Assembly: GCA_016744775.1 (NCBI GenBank)
Contig: JADGDS010000003.1
Span: 1-64,000, forward strand
From: Candidatus Marithrix sp.
Lineage (GTDB): Bacteria; Pseudomonadota; Gammaproteobacteria; Beggiatoales; Beggiatoaceae
DNA length: 64,000 bases
Direction of reading: 5' to 3'
Shown piece after piece: positions 1 through 7,255 of the stretch; position 1 is the stretch's first letter, and the number at the start of each line of letters is the position of its first letter. Below the pieces are notes generated by a model. It saw nothing but the letters and a program-made list of their open reading frames with translations. It made no database searches and had not been told where the DNA came from. A program made the position numbers and the translations under genes.

Positions 1-225
1 TATTTATATATTATATTATATATATAATATATAAATCAATTAATTATTTCCTTATTACAGGCAAATATAATATTTTTTCTTATGTTGAAACATGGTGATT
101 AATTAGGGTTATGCAAAAAAATCAGCAATAAATATATCTATAACTTTTAATTAAAATCAATAACTATCTTAGTGTCAAGCAAACTTGTTTGGTGATTTTT
201 TTATTTATCATAGTATGATAAAATC
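1..225. other. AT-rich stretch without a gene
   Basis: Very AT-rich sequence, opening with a TA-rich run of about 40 bases. I see no coding signal on either strand before the broken ATPase that follows. An in-frame stop at 211-213 lies just upstream of the recognisable ATPase homology, so no longer N-terminus is hidden here. Confidence 0.5.
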
Positions 226-672
226 ATTAAAATTAACATATTACAACTACAGTTACTTGCCTTTGGGGTATTTACAAATAAAATTTTAGATTTTTCTGCT
301 AAGCAGCCTGGGTTTCATCTGATTTATGGTCCAAATGAAGCCGGTAAAAGTACGCTACGTCGCGCTTTGATTAATTTGTTTTTTGGTATTTCTGAACGTA
401 CTGCTGATGCTTATCTTCATGTTAATAATCAATTACGTATCGGCGCAAATGTCATAAATGATGATTTGGATCAATTGTTATTTTATCGGCGTAAAGGGCG
501 TAAAAATACTTTGCTTGATGTTGATAATAAACCTTTGAATTAGAAGTATTTATTGGATTATCTTGGTGGAAATATAGATGAGGCTCAGTTTATCATCTTG
601 TTTTGTTTTGATCATGATTGTTTGCGGCAAGGTGGAGGTGATGTCGGTGAAAGTTTATTTGAAGCCGGTAGT
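226..672 (+). pseudogene. YhaN-like AAA/SbcC-type ATPase, N-terminal fragment
   Basis: The frame translates to the N-terminus of a YhaN-like (SbcC/Smc-related) ATPase: a LLAFGVF start region, Walker A YGPNEAGKST near codon 33, and the motif DHDCLRQGG with SLFEAGSG. The family is usually around 1000 residues; only about 150 remain. No ATG is in place (the likely start codon reads ATT), codon 106 is TAG (541-543), and homology ends abruptly near 672. There it runs in frame into IS607 recombinase sequence. Function in the cell is therefore unlikely. Intact relatives often pair with a YhaO/SbcD-like phosphoesterase, which is absent here. The family assignment is firm; the exact left boundary is approximate. 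Confidence 0.75.
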
Positions 673-1085
673 GGTAGTGGTCGTATAGTTGTGCCAGATT
701 ATGAAGAACAACAACCTCTTAAAACAATAGTTTATGCAAGAGTTAGCTCACATAAGCAAAAAGATGATCTTGAAAGGCAAGCAGAAAGAATGGTTAATTT
801 TTGCATATCTAATGGGTGGCAAGTTGAGTCTGTTATTAAAGAAATAGCATCTGGTTTAAATGATAATAGACCTAAGTTAATAAAGATACTAAAAAACAAG
901 TATCCAATAAGGATTGGCTATAACTACTTATCAACGTTAATAAATGGCGAGATAGTGATAGCGAATTTGGCAGAAAAGAGGATTTAATGCAAGACCTTAT
1001 ATCTATAATAACTAGCATGGTTGCTAGGTATTATGGGCAAAGACGTGGAGGTAGAAAAATAAAACAAATTCTAGAAAAACTATGA
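673..1085 (+). pseudogene. IS607 serine recombinase TnpA remnant
   Basis: The reading GRIVVPDYEE, then IVYARVSSHKQKDDLERQ and KEIASGLNDNRPKL, is the catalytic serine-recombinase domain of IS607 TnpA; the nucleophile serine lies in ARVSS. The N-terminal MerR-like HTH is absent. An internal deletion after about position 900 removes the segment that normally reads VEHKDRLTRF. A frameshift near 975 moves the last part (EDLMQDLISIITS, YYGQRRGGRK) into another frame, ending at the TGA 1083-1085. Several independent lesions mean it cannot make active recombinase. Confidence 0.85.
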
Positions 1086-2302
1086 ATAAGTCCTATACAT
1101 TACAAGTTATTAAAAGAACAGATTCCTATTATAATGAGTGCATGGATATTTGCATTATTTCAAAGCAATTATATAATGTTGGACTTTATCAATTAAGACA
1201 AGCACTTATTAATGATAGCAAATTTATGTCTTCCAAAGTTGTTTATGAAGGAATGAAACAAAACGAGAATTGGATCAGTCTTCCAAGGAAAGTTTCAAAT
1301 AAAATTTGGAAGCAAGTAACTACAAATTGGTCTAATTGGCTCAAAGGCTTAAAAAAGTATAAAAAAATACCTAACTCCTTTACAGGAAAACCACAGATGC
1401 CAAAATACAATAAGTCACTCAATACTGTGACTTATGAAAAAGGCGCATTAGGAACAAAAGGATTATCAAAAGGACAAATACGCCTTAGTCAGACTAATAT
1501 AATATTAGATGTTAGTTCTCTAAAGGGTGATATTGTAGAAGCTAAGATCATACCAAAAAAGAACAAATTTATTATTAAAGTAACTTATAAGGAGGAAATG
1601 ACAGAAAACGAATTGGATTACAATAAGATCGCAGGTATTGATTTGGGTATTAATAATTTAATCACTGTAGCAACAAACCAAGCGAATTTACCGCATGTCA
1701 TGGTAAACGGCAGAGGGTTAAAGTCTATCAATCAATACTGGAATAAAAAAGTATCAAAGTTGAAGTCCAAGTTAGCTAAAGGCATTAGGTCATCAAAACG
1801 TATTCGCAACTTAACTGATAAACGCAATACAAAAATAGATTACTATCTCCATAAGGCCAGTTATAAAGTTGTTAAATGGTTGATTGATAACCAAGTAGGA
1901 ACGCTTGTTATTGGTAAAAACAAACAATGGAAAACAAAGATAAAGATAGGTTCTCGAAACAATCAAAATTTTGTTCAGATTCCACACGCAAGACTCATAC
2001 AATTAATTATCTATAAGTATGAACAACAAAACGGAATTGTTGTTACCAATGAAGAAAGCTATACATCGAAGGCAAGTGCTTTAGATTTAGATGCTTTACC
2101 AAAACGTAAGTTAAAGAAAAAACAGAGCTTTAGTGGTCGGAGAATAAAACGTGGATTGTATAAAACCGCGAAAGGATTATTAATCAATGCTGATGTAAAC
2201 GGAGCATTGAATATAATCAGAAAAGTAGCTAAGAATTCAATTGATGACTTAGTAGAGGATGCGCAGTTCATCCATCGTTGCGTCACACCTAAGTTTATTT
2301 AG
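1082..2302 (+). CDS. TnpB, IS607-type RNA-guided nuclease homologue
   Basis: 406 residues, a full-length TnpB. TnpB proteins are RNA-guided DNA nucleases of IS200/IS605 and IS607 elements, ancestors of Cas12. RuvC-I aspartate is D187 (IAGIDLGINN) and RuvC-III aspartate is D371 (INADVNGALN). The usual RuvC-II glutamate position reads VIGKN (G278), without Glu. A conserved EESYTSKAS motif (E324/E325) follows, where other TnpBs have the first zinc-finger cysteine pair; no CxxC is present. This matches a TnpB branch thought to have a shifted catalytic glutamate. The ATG overlaps the tnpA remnant by four bases. The frame is open throughout, unlike tnpA. Confidence 0.9.
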   Translation: MNKSYTLQVIKRTDSYYNECMDICIISKQLYNVGLYQLRQALINDSKFMSSKVVYEGMKQNENWISLPRKVSNKIWKQVTTNWSNWLKGLKKYKKIPNSFTGKPQMPKYNKSLNTVTYEKGALGTKGLSKGQIRLSQTNIILDVSSLKGDIVEAKIIPKKNKFIIKVTYKEEMTENELDYNKIAGIDLGINNLITVATNQANLPHVMVNGRGLKSINQYWNKKVSKLKSKLAKGIRSSKRIRNLTDKRNTKIDYYLHKASYKVVKWLIDNQVGTLVIGKNKQWKTKIKIGSRNNQNFVQIPHARLIQLIIYKYEQQNGIVVTNEESYTSKASALDLDALPKRKLKKKQSFSGRRIKRGLYKTAKGLLINADVNGALNIIRKVAKNSIDDLVEDAQFIHRCVTPKFI

Positions 2303-2305
2303 GTG
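2286..2305 (+). other. Hairpin over the tnpB stop codon
   Basis: CACCTAA and TTAGGTG form a 7-bp stem with a 6-base loop across the end of tnpB. TnpB guide RNAs are normally taken from the tnpB 3' end and the sequence just beyond it, so this could be part of an omega-RNA. The link is positional only. Confidence 0.35.
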
Positions 2306-2328
2306 GGCACATCAGCGAAAAAACTAAA

Positions 2329-2365
2329 TTCGAGGCAAATGTTTTTTCAAAACTTTTGCCTCGAA
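2329..2365. terminator. Long hairpin after tnpB
   Basis: TTCGAGGCAAA pairs with TTTGCCTCGAA. The loop itself contains GTTTT/AAAAC, so nearly the whole 37 bases can fold into one stem with a T-T mismatch. It lies between tnpB and the 3' end of the ABC ATPase gene. It could end transcription from both sides or be the right end of the IS607 element. Confidence 0.45.
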
Positions 2366-2423
2366 AGTAACATTTTTAGTAACTGTGTCATCATTAAACA
2401 TATTAAAATTAACCAAGTTTTTT

Positions 2424-3179
2424 TCATGATGGGTTTTCCGTTAAAACTTCAAGAGGGCTACGTTGTGCATTGATAAATTGAGTGACAAAGGGATCGGCTG
2501 GGGTGTGAACAAGTTCTTGCAAACTCCCCTGTTGAACAATCTGCCCATCACGCAATAATACGATCATCTCTCCTAAAAAGCCAGCTTCACCAATGTCATG
2601 AGTAACGATAACCACGGTTTTACCCAAGCTTTGAAAAATATGTTTTAGATCAGTTTGCAATTCAGAACGAATCATGGGATCGAGTGCGCCAAGTGGTTCA
2701 TCAAGTAAGAGCAAATCGGGATCAAGTATCAAGGCTCGCATTAAACTGACGCGCTGGCGTTGTCCACCGGATAATTGCGTGGGAAAACGACTGAGCATAT
2801 CCTTTGGTAATTGAGTCAATTGCGCCAGTTCTGTGACGCGCTTATCAATGCGTTCTGCTGACCAACCTAAATAGCCCGCCATCAAGGCTACATTTTGATA
2901 AGCCGTCAAGTGTGGAAAGAGTCCCCCTTCTTGAATGACGTAACCCATTTTACGCCGCAATTCTATAGCGTTTTCTGGTGTTATTGGTATGCCTTCAAAA
3001 AAGACGGTGCCACCACTGTCTGGTTGAATGAGGCCATTGATGATGCGTATCAGTGTCGATTTACCAGAACCACTTTGTCCTAAGAAAATCGTTGTTTTGC
3101 CTTCTGGAATAAACAGATCGATGGTTTTTAAGGCAATGTTTTTAGAAAAAGTTTTTGAAATATTTGTTAATTCGAGCAT
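2424..3179 (-). CDS. ABC transporter ATP-binding protein, osmoprotectant (ProV/OpuCA-like)
   Basis: 251 residues, a single ABC ATPase domain: Walker A LGQSGSGKST near residue 33, Q-loop MGYVIQEGG, signature LSGGQRQRV, Walker B LLLLDEP and switch histidine in VTHD. The pattern is closest to the ATPases of glycine betaine/choline/osmoprotectant importers, but the C-terminal CBS domains of ProV are missing. It would power import through a membrane permease on the inner face of the inner membrane. No permease or binding-protein gene is next to it; its 3' side faces the IS607 remnant, so partners may have been lost or lie elsewhere. The substrate is inferred from similarity only. Confidence 0.75.
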   Translation of the reverse strand: MLELTNISKTFSKNIALKTIDLFIPEGKTTIFLGQSGSGKSTLIRIINGLIQPDSGGTVFFEGIPITPENAIELRRKMGYVIQEGGLFPHLTAYQNVALMAGYLGWSAERIDKRVTELAQLTQLPKDMLSRFPTQLSGGQRQRVSLMRALILDPDLLLLDEPLGALDPMIRSELQTDLKHIFQSLGKTVVIVTHDIGEAGFLGEMIVLLRDGQIVQQGSLQELVHTPADPFVTQFINAQRSPLEVLTENPS

Positions 3180-3228
3180 TTAATCACGCCAAAAGTTAAA
3201 ATAAAATTTTAAATTTTTCTGCTAATCG

Positions 3229-3264
3229 CACAAAGGGCAAGCATAAAAGATTGCCCCTACATGA
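3229..3264. repeat. Palindromic repeat, GGGGCAATC family, partial copy
   Basis: AAGGGCAAGC followed by AGATTGCCCCTACAT is one arm of the family that occurs in full at 62735-62845. It sits between the 3' end of dnaN and the start of the ABC ATPase gene. Confidence 0.6.
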
Positions 3265-3276
3265 TATTAGCGGAGA

Positions 3277-4392
3277 TTAAAGACGCATCGGCATTACAAT
3301 AAATTTATAATCTTCATTGTCTTCTTCTGTTATTAGGCATGAGCTGTTGCTGTCACCAAATGCTAGTTGTGTCATGTTGGTTGATACTACATTTAGTGTG
3401 TCAAGTAGGTAGCTTCCATTAAATCCTATTTCTAATTCTTCGCCGCTGTATTCTACTTCTATTATTTCTTCTGCTTCTTCTTGGGATGTGTTTTTTGCAG
3501 ATAATTTTAGTAGGTTGTTGCTTAGGTTTAAACGGATTCCTTTGAATTTTTCGTTAGACAGGATTGAGGCGCGAGATAGTGATTGTTTTAATAGTTTGGT
3601 GTCTGCAATCACGATTTTATCGGTGTCACTTGGGAGTACGTTTTGCCATTCTGGAAAGTTGCCGTCTATTAATTTTGATGTCATTATTAGATTTTCATTT
3701 AATTTAAAGCTAACATGGTTGTCATCCATCAAGATTTGTACGTCAGATCCTCCATCTTTTAATAGTTTTGATAGTTCTATTACTGCTTTACGTGGAATAA
3801 TCACTTTATGTGATAGTTCTTTGTCATGATCTAAATCAATTTGTGCTACTGCCATTCTATGACCATCTGTACCAACAAGTGATATTTTTTTGTCTGCTAT
3901 TTCTAGTAGTAAGCCGGTTAGGTAATAACGTACATCATTAGTTGCTATGCAGAATGATGTTTTGTGAATTAACTGTTTTAAATCTTGTGGTGCTATAATA
4001 AATTCTTTTGCTTCTGTTAATTCAGGAGTAGATGGGAATTCTTCGGCGGGTAGGGTTTGTAATTTAAATTTACTTTTACCGGCTTTTATTATTGCTTGAT
4101 TTTCTTCCACAGTAACTTGAATATTTACATCTGGTAAGGATTTGCAAATATCAAAAAATTTACGTGCTGGTATTGTAGTTTCGCCGTCATTATCAGCCAT
4201 TAAATCTCCATTTGTGAGTGGAAAATTACAGGCTATTTCTACTTCTGCATCTGTGGCAGTTAAATAGAGGCTATTATTTGTTACTTTTACTAGGGTATTG
4301 GCTAGGATAGGCAAGGTTTGTCGTTGTTCTACGACACTTGTTATCATTTTTAATGGGGCTAATAGGTCTTTTTTGGCAATCTCAAAATACAT
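3277..4392 (-). CDS. dnaN: DNA polymerase III beta sliding clamp
   Basis: 371 residues, close to the 366 of E. coli DnaN. The start MYFEIAKKDLLAPL and the end FIVMPMRL are typical, including the conserved C-terminal MPMRL. The ring-shaped dimer holds polymerase III on DNA. In most gammaproteobacteria dnaN follows dnaA; here the gene upstream is hemJ on the same strand and no dnaA is in view. The start gives the normal N-terminus of domain I. Confidence is high. Confidence 0.97.
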   Translation of the reverse strand: MYFEIAKKDLLAPLKMITSVVEQRQTLPILANTLVKVTNNSLYLTATDAEVEIACNFPLTNGDLMADNDGETTIPARKFFDICKSLPDVNIQVTVEENQAIIKAGKSKFKLQTLPAEEFPSTPELTEAKEFIIAPQDLKQLIHKTSFCIATNDVRYYLTGLLLEIADKKISLVGTDGHRMAVAQIDLDHDKELSHKVIIPRKAVIELSKLLKDGGSDVQILMDDNHVSFKLNENLIMTSKLIDGNFPEWQNVLPSDTDKIVIADTKLLKQSLSRASILSNEKFKGIRLNLSNNLLKLSAKNTSQEEAEEIIEVEYSGEELEIGFNGSYLLDTLNVVSTNMTQLAFGDSNSSCLITEEDNEDYKFIVMPMRL

Positions 4393-4458
4393 TGATTGTA
4401 ATATCCTAACTGTAATAAATTGTATATTTTATCATATTAATTGGGTGAACAATATGCT

Positions 4459-4484
4459 AAAACAGCAATTGGAATTGCTGTTTT
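4459..4484. terminator. Hairpin terminator between hemJ and dnaN
   Basis: AAAACAGCAATT and AATTGCTGTTTT form a perfect 12-bp stem with a 2-base loop. The A/T flanks make it usable in either direction. It lies just after the hemJ stop codon and before dnaN, so hemJ and dnaN are probably separate transcripts. Confidence 0.75.
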
Positions 4485-4496
4485 ATTATAGGTTAT

Positions 4497-4919
4497 TTAA
4501 AACGGTTTAACAACTACCAAAATAACTACTGCAATTAAAATTAATACCGGAAATTCATTAAACCAACGGTAAAATACATGGCTGTGTTTATTGCGATCTT
4601 CTTTAAAATCTTTCATCAATTTACCACAATAAAAATGGTAAGCTATCAAAATAGCTATCAATGTTAATTTGGCATGTAACCATCCATATTGCCACCAATA
4701 ATTTGCAATTCCTAGTAACCAAAATCCTAGTATAACTGTTATTATTGCACTTGGTGTCATTATGCCATAATATAATTTACGTTCCATTATTTTAAAACGT
4801 TCATTACTGATAGAATCATCACTCATAGCGTGATATACAAATAAACGCGGTAAATAAAATAAAGCAGCAAACCATGTAACTACAAAAATAATATGAACAG
4901 CTTTAATCCACAACAACAT
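4497..4919 (-). CDS. hemJ: Protoporphyrinogen IX oxidase HemJ
   Basis: 140 residues with four predicted membrane helices. The N-terminus MLLWIKAVHIIFVVTWFAAL and YLPRLFVYHA are signatures of HemJ, the membrane-bound enzyme that oxidises protoporphyrinogen IX to protoporphyrin IX in haem synthesis. The conserved histidine and lysine (IKAVH) and MERKLYYGIMTPSA are present. Its start codon overlaps the region just before nth on the opposite strand, so the two genes are divergent with almost no space between them. Confidence 0.9.
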   Translation of the reverse strand: MLLWIKAVHIIFVVTWFAALFYLPRLFVYHAMSDDSISNERFKIMERKLYYGIMTPSAIITVILGFWLLGIANYWWQYGWLHAKLTLIAILIAYHFYCGKLMKDFKEDRNKHSHVFYRWFNEFPVLILIAVVILVVVKPF

Positions 4920-4932
4920 GTTGTCTCCAATT

Positions 4933-5559
4933 ATGAATAGTAAACAAATTAATAAATTTTTTGCTCGTTTACAAGCGCAAAATCCAAATCCTCAAACTGA
5001 GTTAAATTATAATAGCCATTTTGAATTGTTAATAGCGGTTATATTGTCTGCTCAAGCGACTGATAAAAGTGTTAATAAGGCTACTATGCCGTTATTTAAA
5101 GTGGCTAAGTCTGCTGCTGATTTTTTAGCTTTAGGAGAAGATGGTTTACGCGCTTATATTAAAACCATTGGTTTATATAATATGAAAGCGCGTAATATTA
5201 TTAAGACTTGTGAAATATTAGTAGAAAAATATGATGGCAAAGTTCCAAATAATCGGGCGCAATTAGAAGCCTTACCCGGCGTAGGGCGTAAAACAGCCAA
5301 TGTGATTTTAAATACCGCCTTTGGAGAAGCAACAATTGCAGTTGATACCCATATTTTTAGATTATCTAATAGAAGCGGCTTAGCTCCGGGAAAAAATGTG
5401 ATTGAGGTGGAAAAAAATTTATTGGCTAATATTGCGAAAAAATATCAAAAGAATGCGCATCATTGGTTAATTTTACATGGGCGTTATACTTGTACTGCGC
5501 GTAAGCCAAAGTGTGATCAATGTGTAGTTGCTGATTTATGTGAGTATGAAAAGGCTTGA
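4933..5559 (+). CDS. nth: Endonuclease III
   Basis: 208 residues from the ATG at 4933 (MNSKQINKFFARL), which matches the N-terminus of known Nth; an ATG at 4918 adds five residues without family support. Endonuclease III removes oxidised pyrimidines from DNA. The HhH motif (ALPGVGRKTANV) holds the catalytic lysine, AVDTHIFR the catalytic aspartate, and the C-terminal cysteines of CTARKPKCDQC and LCEY bind the [4Fe-4S] cluster. No clear ribosome site is seen, since the start region overlaps the hemJ start. Confidence 0.96.
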   Translation: MNSKQINKFFARLQAQNPNPQTELNYNSHFELLIAVILSAQATDKSVNKATMPLFKVAKSAADFLALGEDGLRAYIKTIGLYNMKARNIIKTCEILVEKYDGKVPNNRAQLEALPGVGRKTANVILNTAFGEATIAVDTHIFRLSNRSGLAPGKNVIEVEKNLLANIAKKYQKNAHHWLILHGRYTCTARKPKCDQCVVADLCEYEKA

Positions 5560-5618
5560 CAATTCATACTTAATCACAATAAAATGTAAAGTTTTTTCAA
5601 TTTATTTAAAAGGAAGTC

Positions 5619-5753
5619 ATGAAAAGAACATTCCAACCAAGCACCTTAAAACGTAAACGTCGTCATGGATTTCGTAGTCGTATGGCTACTAAAAGTGGCA
5701 GACAAATTATTAATGCAAGACGCGCTAAAGGGCGTAAAAAACTAACTGCTTAA
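5619..5753 (+). CDS. rpmH: 50S ribosomal protein L34
   Basis: 44 residues, [18 protein letters not shown] at the start and KGRKKLTA at the end, the full usual length. A ribosome site AAGGAAG lies 5' of the ATG. Its TAA stop shares a base with the ATG of rnpA (TAATG, 5751-5755), so the two proteins are probably translationally coupled. L34 is a small, arginine- and lysine-rich protein of the large ribosomal subunit. Confidence 0.97.
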   Translation: MKRTFQPSTLKRKRRHGFRSRMATKSGRQIINARRAKGRKKLTA

Positions 5754-6088
5754 TGCGATTCACACGAAAACAACGTTTGTTAAATTCTCAAGAATATAAG
5801 TATGTTTTTGAGGATGCTTTGAAGTCTTCTGATAGTTGTCTAACTGTTTTGGCAAGAAAGAATGGGCTGGATTTAGCTCGTTTAGGTTTGGTTATTTCTA
5901 AGAAACAGGTAAGACTTTCTGTGACTAGAAATAGAATTAAACGTTTAATTCGTGAAAGTTTTCGTAATAATAAGCAATGTTTAGCTGGATTGGATATTGT
6001 AGTCTTAGCTAAATATCGTGCTAATAAAGTTGATAATAGCGTATTGTTACAATCTCTAGCTAAACATTGGCAATCTTTAAAGCTTTGA
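5753..6088 (+). CDS. rnpA: Ribonuclease P protein component
   Basis: 111 residues. The RNP motif of the family is seen in RNRIKRLIRESFRNN, which binds the RNase P RNA and pre-tRNA leader. The start overlaps the rpmH stop by one base, as in many bacteria. What usually follows (yidD, yidC, mnmE) is missing. Instead the 3' end overlaps by 12 bases the end of a lipoprotein gene read from the other strand. Confidence 0.95.
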   Translation: MRFTRKQRLLNSQEYKYVFEDALKSSDSCLTVLARKNGLDLARLGLVISKKQVRLSVTRNRIKRLIRESFRNNKQCLAGLDIVVLAKYRANKVDNSVLLQSLAKHWQSLKL

Positions 6089-6541
6089 AACTCGTTTGGT
6101 ATTATCTACGCGGCTACTAAATACATTTACTCGTTCGCCGGGTTGAAATGGTACATCTGCTTGTTGTACAACTACTATTTTTTGACCACTGTCAAGTTTC
6201 ACTACTATTTTATAGGCTTTTTTGTCAGTGACTAGTTTTTCGGCTTTATCTCCTAGAAAACCACCTATAACAGCACCAGCTACTGAGGCAATGGCACTAC
6301 CTTTGCCGCCACCAATTCCACTAGCAGCTATTCCACCAATGGCAGCACCAGCAATTGAGCCAACTGGTGTATCTTCTTTTCTAATTTTTGCTTCTTGTAC
6401 GCTTTCTACAACGCCTTCTTCTACATCTTCAGCTTGTAAGGCTTGATCGGATGTATAAATTTTAGTCGAACGATCTGGAGCGCAAGCTCCTAATAGTAAT
6501 GTTGTTGTTATTAATAACGTAATAATTGTAAAGTTTTTCAT
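6077..6541 (-). CDS. Glycine-zipper outer-membrane lipoprotein (17 kDa antigen/SlyB-like)
   Basis: 154 residues. A lipoprotein signal with lipobox LLLGAC puts the acylated cysteine at position 20. A glycine-zipper region follows (GSIAGAAIGGIAASGIGG and VAGAVIGGFLGD), typical of the Rickettsia 17 kDa surface antigen/SlyB family, then a C-terminal beta domain (VVKLDSGQKIVVVQQ) with FQPGERVNV. It is probably anchored in the outer membrane and affects envelope integrity; the exact role is unknown. It is convergent with rnpA and overlaps its 3' end by 12 bases. Confidence 0.85.
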   Translation of the reverse strand: MKNFTIITLLITTTLLLGACAPDRSTKIYTSDQALQAEDVEEGVVESVQEAKIRKEDTPVGSIAGAAIGGIAASGIGGGKGSAIASVAGAVIGGFLGDKAEKLVTDKKAYKIVVKLDSGQKIVVVQQADVPFQPGERVNVFSSRVDNTKRVSKL

Positions 6542-6595
6542 GGTATAATCTCTAATTTGAAATAATATTATTATTATAGCATAAAGTTTTATGAT

Positions 6596-7162
6596 ATGTC
6601 GATTGAAACTGAACTGAAATTATATATTGATCCTAAATATATTAAGCAATTTTTAAACCATTCTTTATTAAAAGATAAAAATTATATTACTCAAGATTTA
6701 TATAATATTTATTATGATACTTCTGAACATGATTTGTTACGGAGTGGTGTGGGTTTACGTGTACGGCGTGTTGATGATAAATGGATACAGACTATGAAAA
6801 CCGCCAATCAAGCAGTAGATGGTTTACATCAGCGGCAAGAATGGGAAAAGGAAATTAATAGTGAGGTTCCAGAATATGATAAATTTCCAGTTTTACCATT
6901 GTTTACTACTAATTTTCAACGTATGAAGTGGGATTTGGTGTTTGATGATGGTAGTGAAATTGAATTGGTGCTTGATCAAGGTGAGGTTAAGGCTAATAAT
7001 GCAACTGTTCCTTTGAGTGAAATTGAATTGGAATTGAAGGCTGGTTCAGTAGAGAAGTTATTTGAAGTGGCTGAGATTTTAAAGGAACAGGTGCCGCTGT
7101 CGATTAAAAATGATACTAAAGCGGCGATTGGATATGCTTTACTGAATGTGAACGAAATATGA
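6596..7162 (+). CDS. CYTH-domain phosphatase (inorganic triphosphatase-like)
   Basis: 188 residues, a single CYTH domain. The signature ExExK is near the N-terminus (IETELKL), and the tunnel-lining charged residues follow (LRVRRVDDKWIQTMK, QEWEKEI, SEIELELK). CYTH enzymes hydrolyse triphosphates such as inorganic tripolyphosphate using a divalent metal. E. coli YgiF has an extra CHAD domain; here the protein ends after CYTH. A divergent promoter region of about 50 bp separates it from the lipoprotein gene. The substrate cannot be read from the sequence. Confidence 0.85.
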   Translation: MSIETELKLYIDPKYIKQFLNHSLLKDKNYITQDLYNIYYDTSEHDLLRSGVGLRVRRVDDKWIQTMKTANQAVDGLHQRQEWEKEINSEVPEYDKFPVLPLFTTNFQRMKWDLVFDDGSEIELVLDQGEVKANNATVPLSEIELELKAGSVEKLFEVAEILKEQVPLSIKNDTKAAIGYALLNVNEI

Positions 7163-7196
7163 TGTAACTCATGTTACGCACCATTTTGCCATTACC

Positions 7197-7232
7197 AAGC
7201 ATCGCCTTGGAATTTATTCCTAGGTGGTGTTT
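7197..7232. terminator. Imperfect hairpin between convergent genes
   Basis: AAGCATCGCCTTGGAA and TTCCTAGGTGGTGTTT form an imperfect 16-bp stem between the CYTH gene and the helicase gene, whose 3' ends face each other. Just before it (7164-7180) is a TAACTCATGTTACGCA motif that recurs at 58054-58070. Confidence 0.45.
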
Positions 7233-7255
7233 GAGCATGTAAAAATGTTTTTGTT

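Larger units (their letters stand above)
673..2365 (+). mobile_element. IS607-family element, decayed (tnpA remnant plus tnpB)
   Basis: A serine-recombinase tnpA remnant and a tnpB overlap by ATGA (1082-1085), the standard IS607 order. The left end is missing because the tnpA N-terminal HTH region is replaced by ATPase sequence. The right end is not defined; two hairpins (2286-2305, 2329-2365) follow tnpB and may belong to the element or its guide RNA. IS607 elements make no terminal inverted repeats, so the limits given are approximate. TnpA is broken, so mobility would need a recombinase from elsewhere. Confidence 0.75.

Noticed and set aside
1811-2286. Minus-strand frames within tnpB
   Set aside because: Antisense to an intact TnpB; Phe/Leu/Ile-rich products with no domain.
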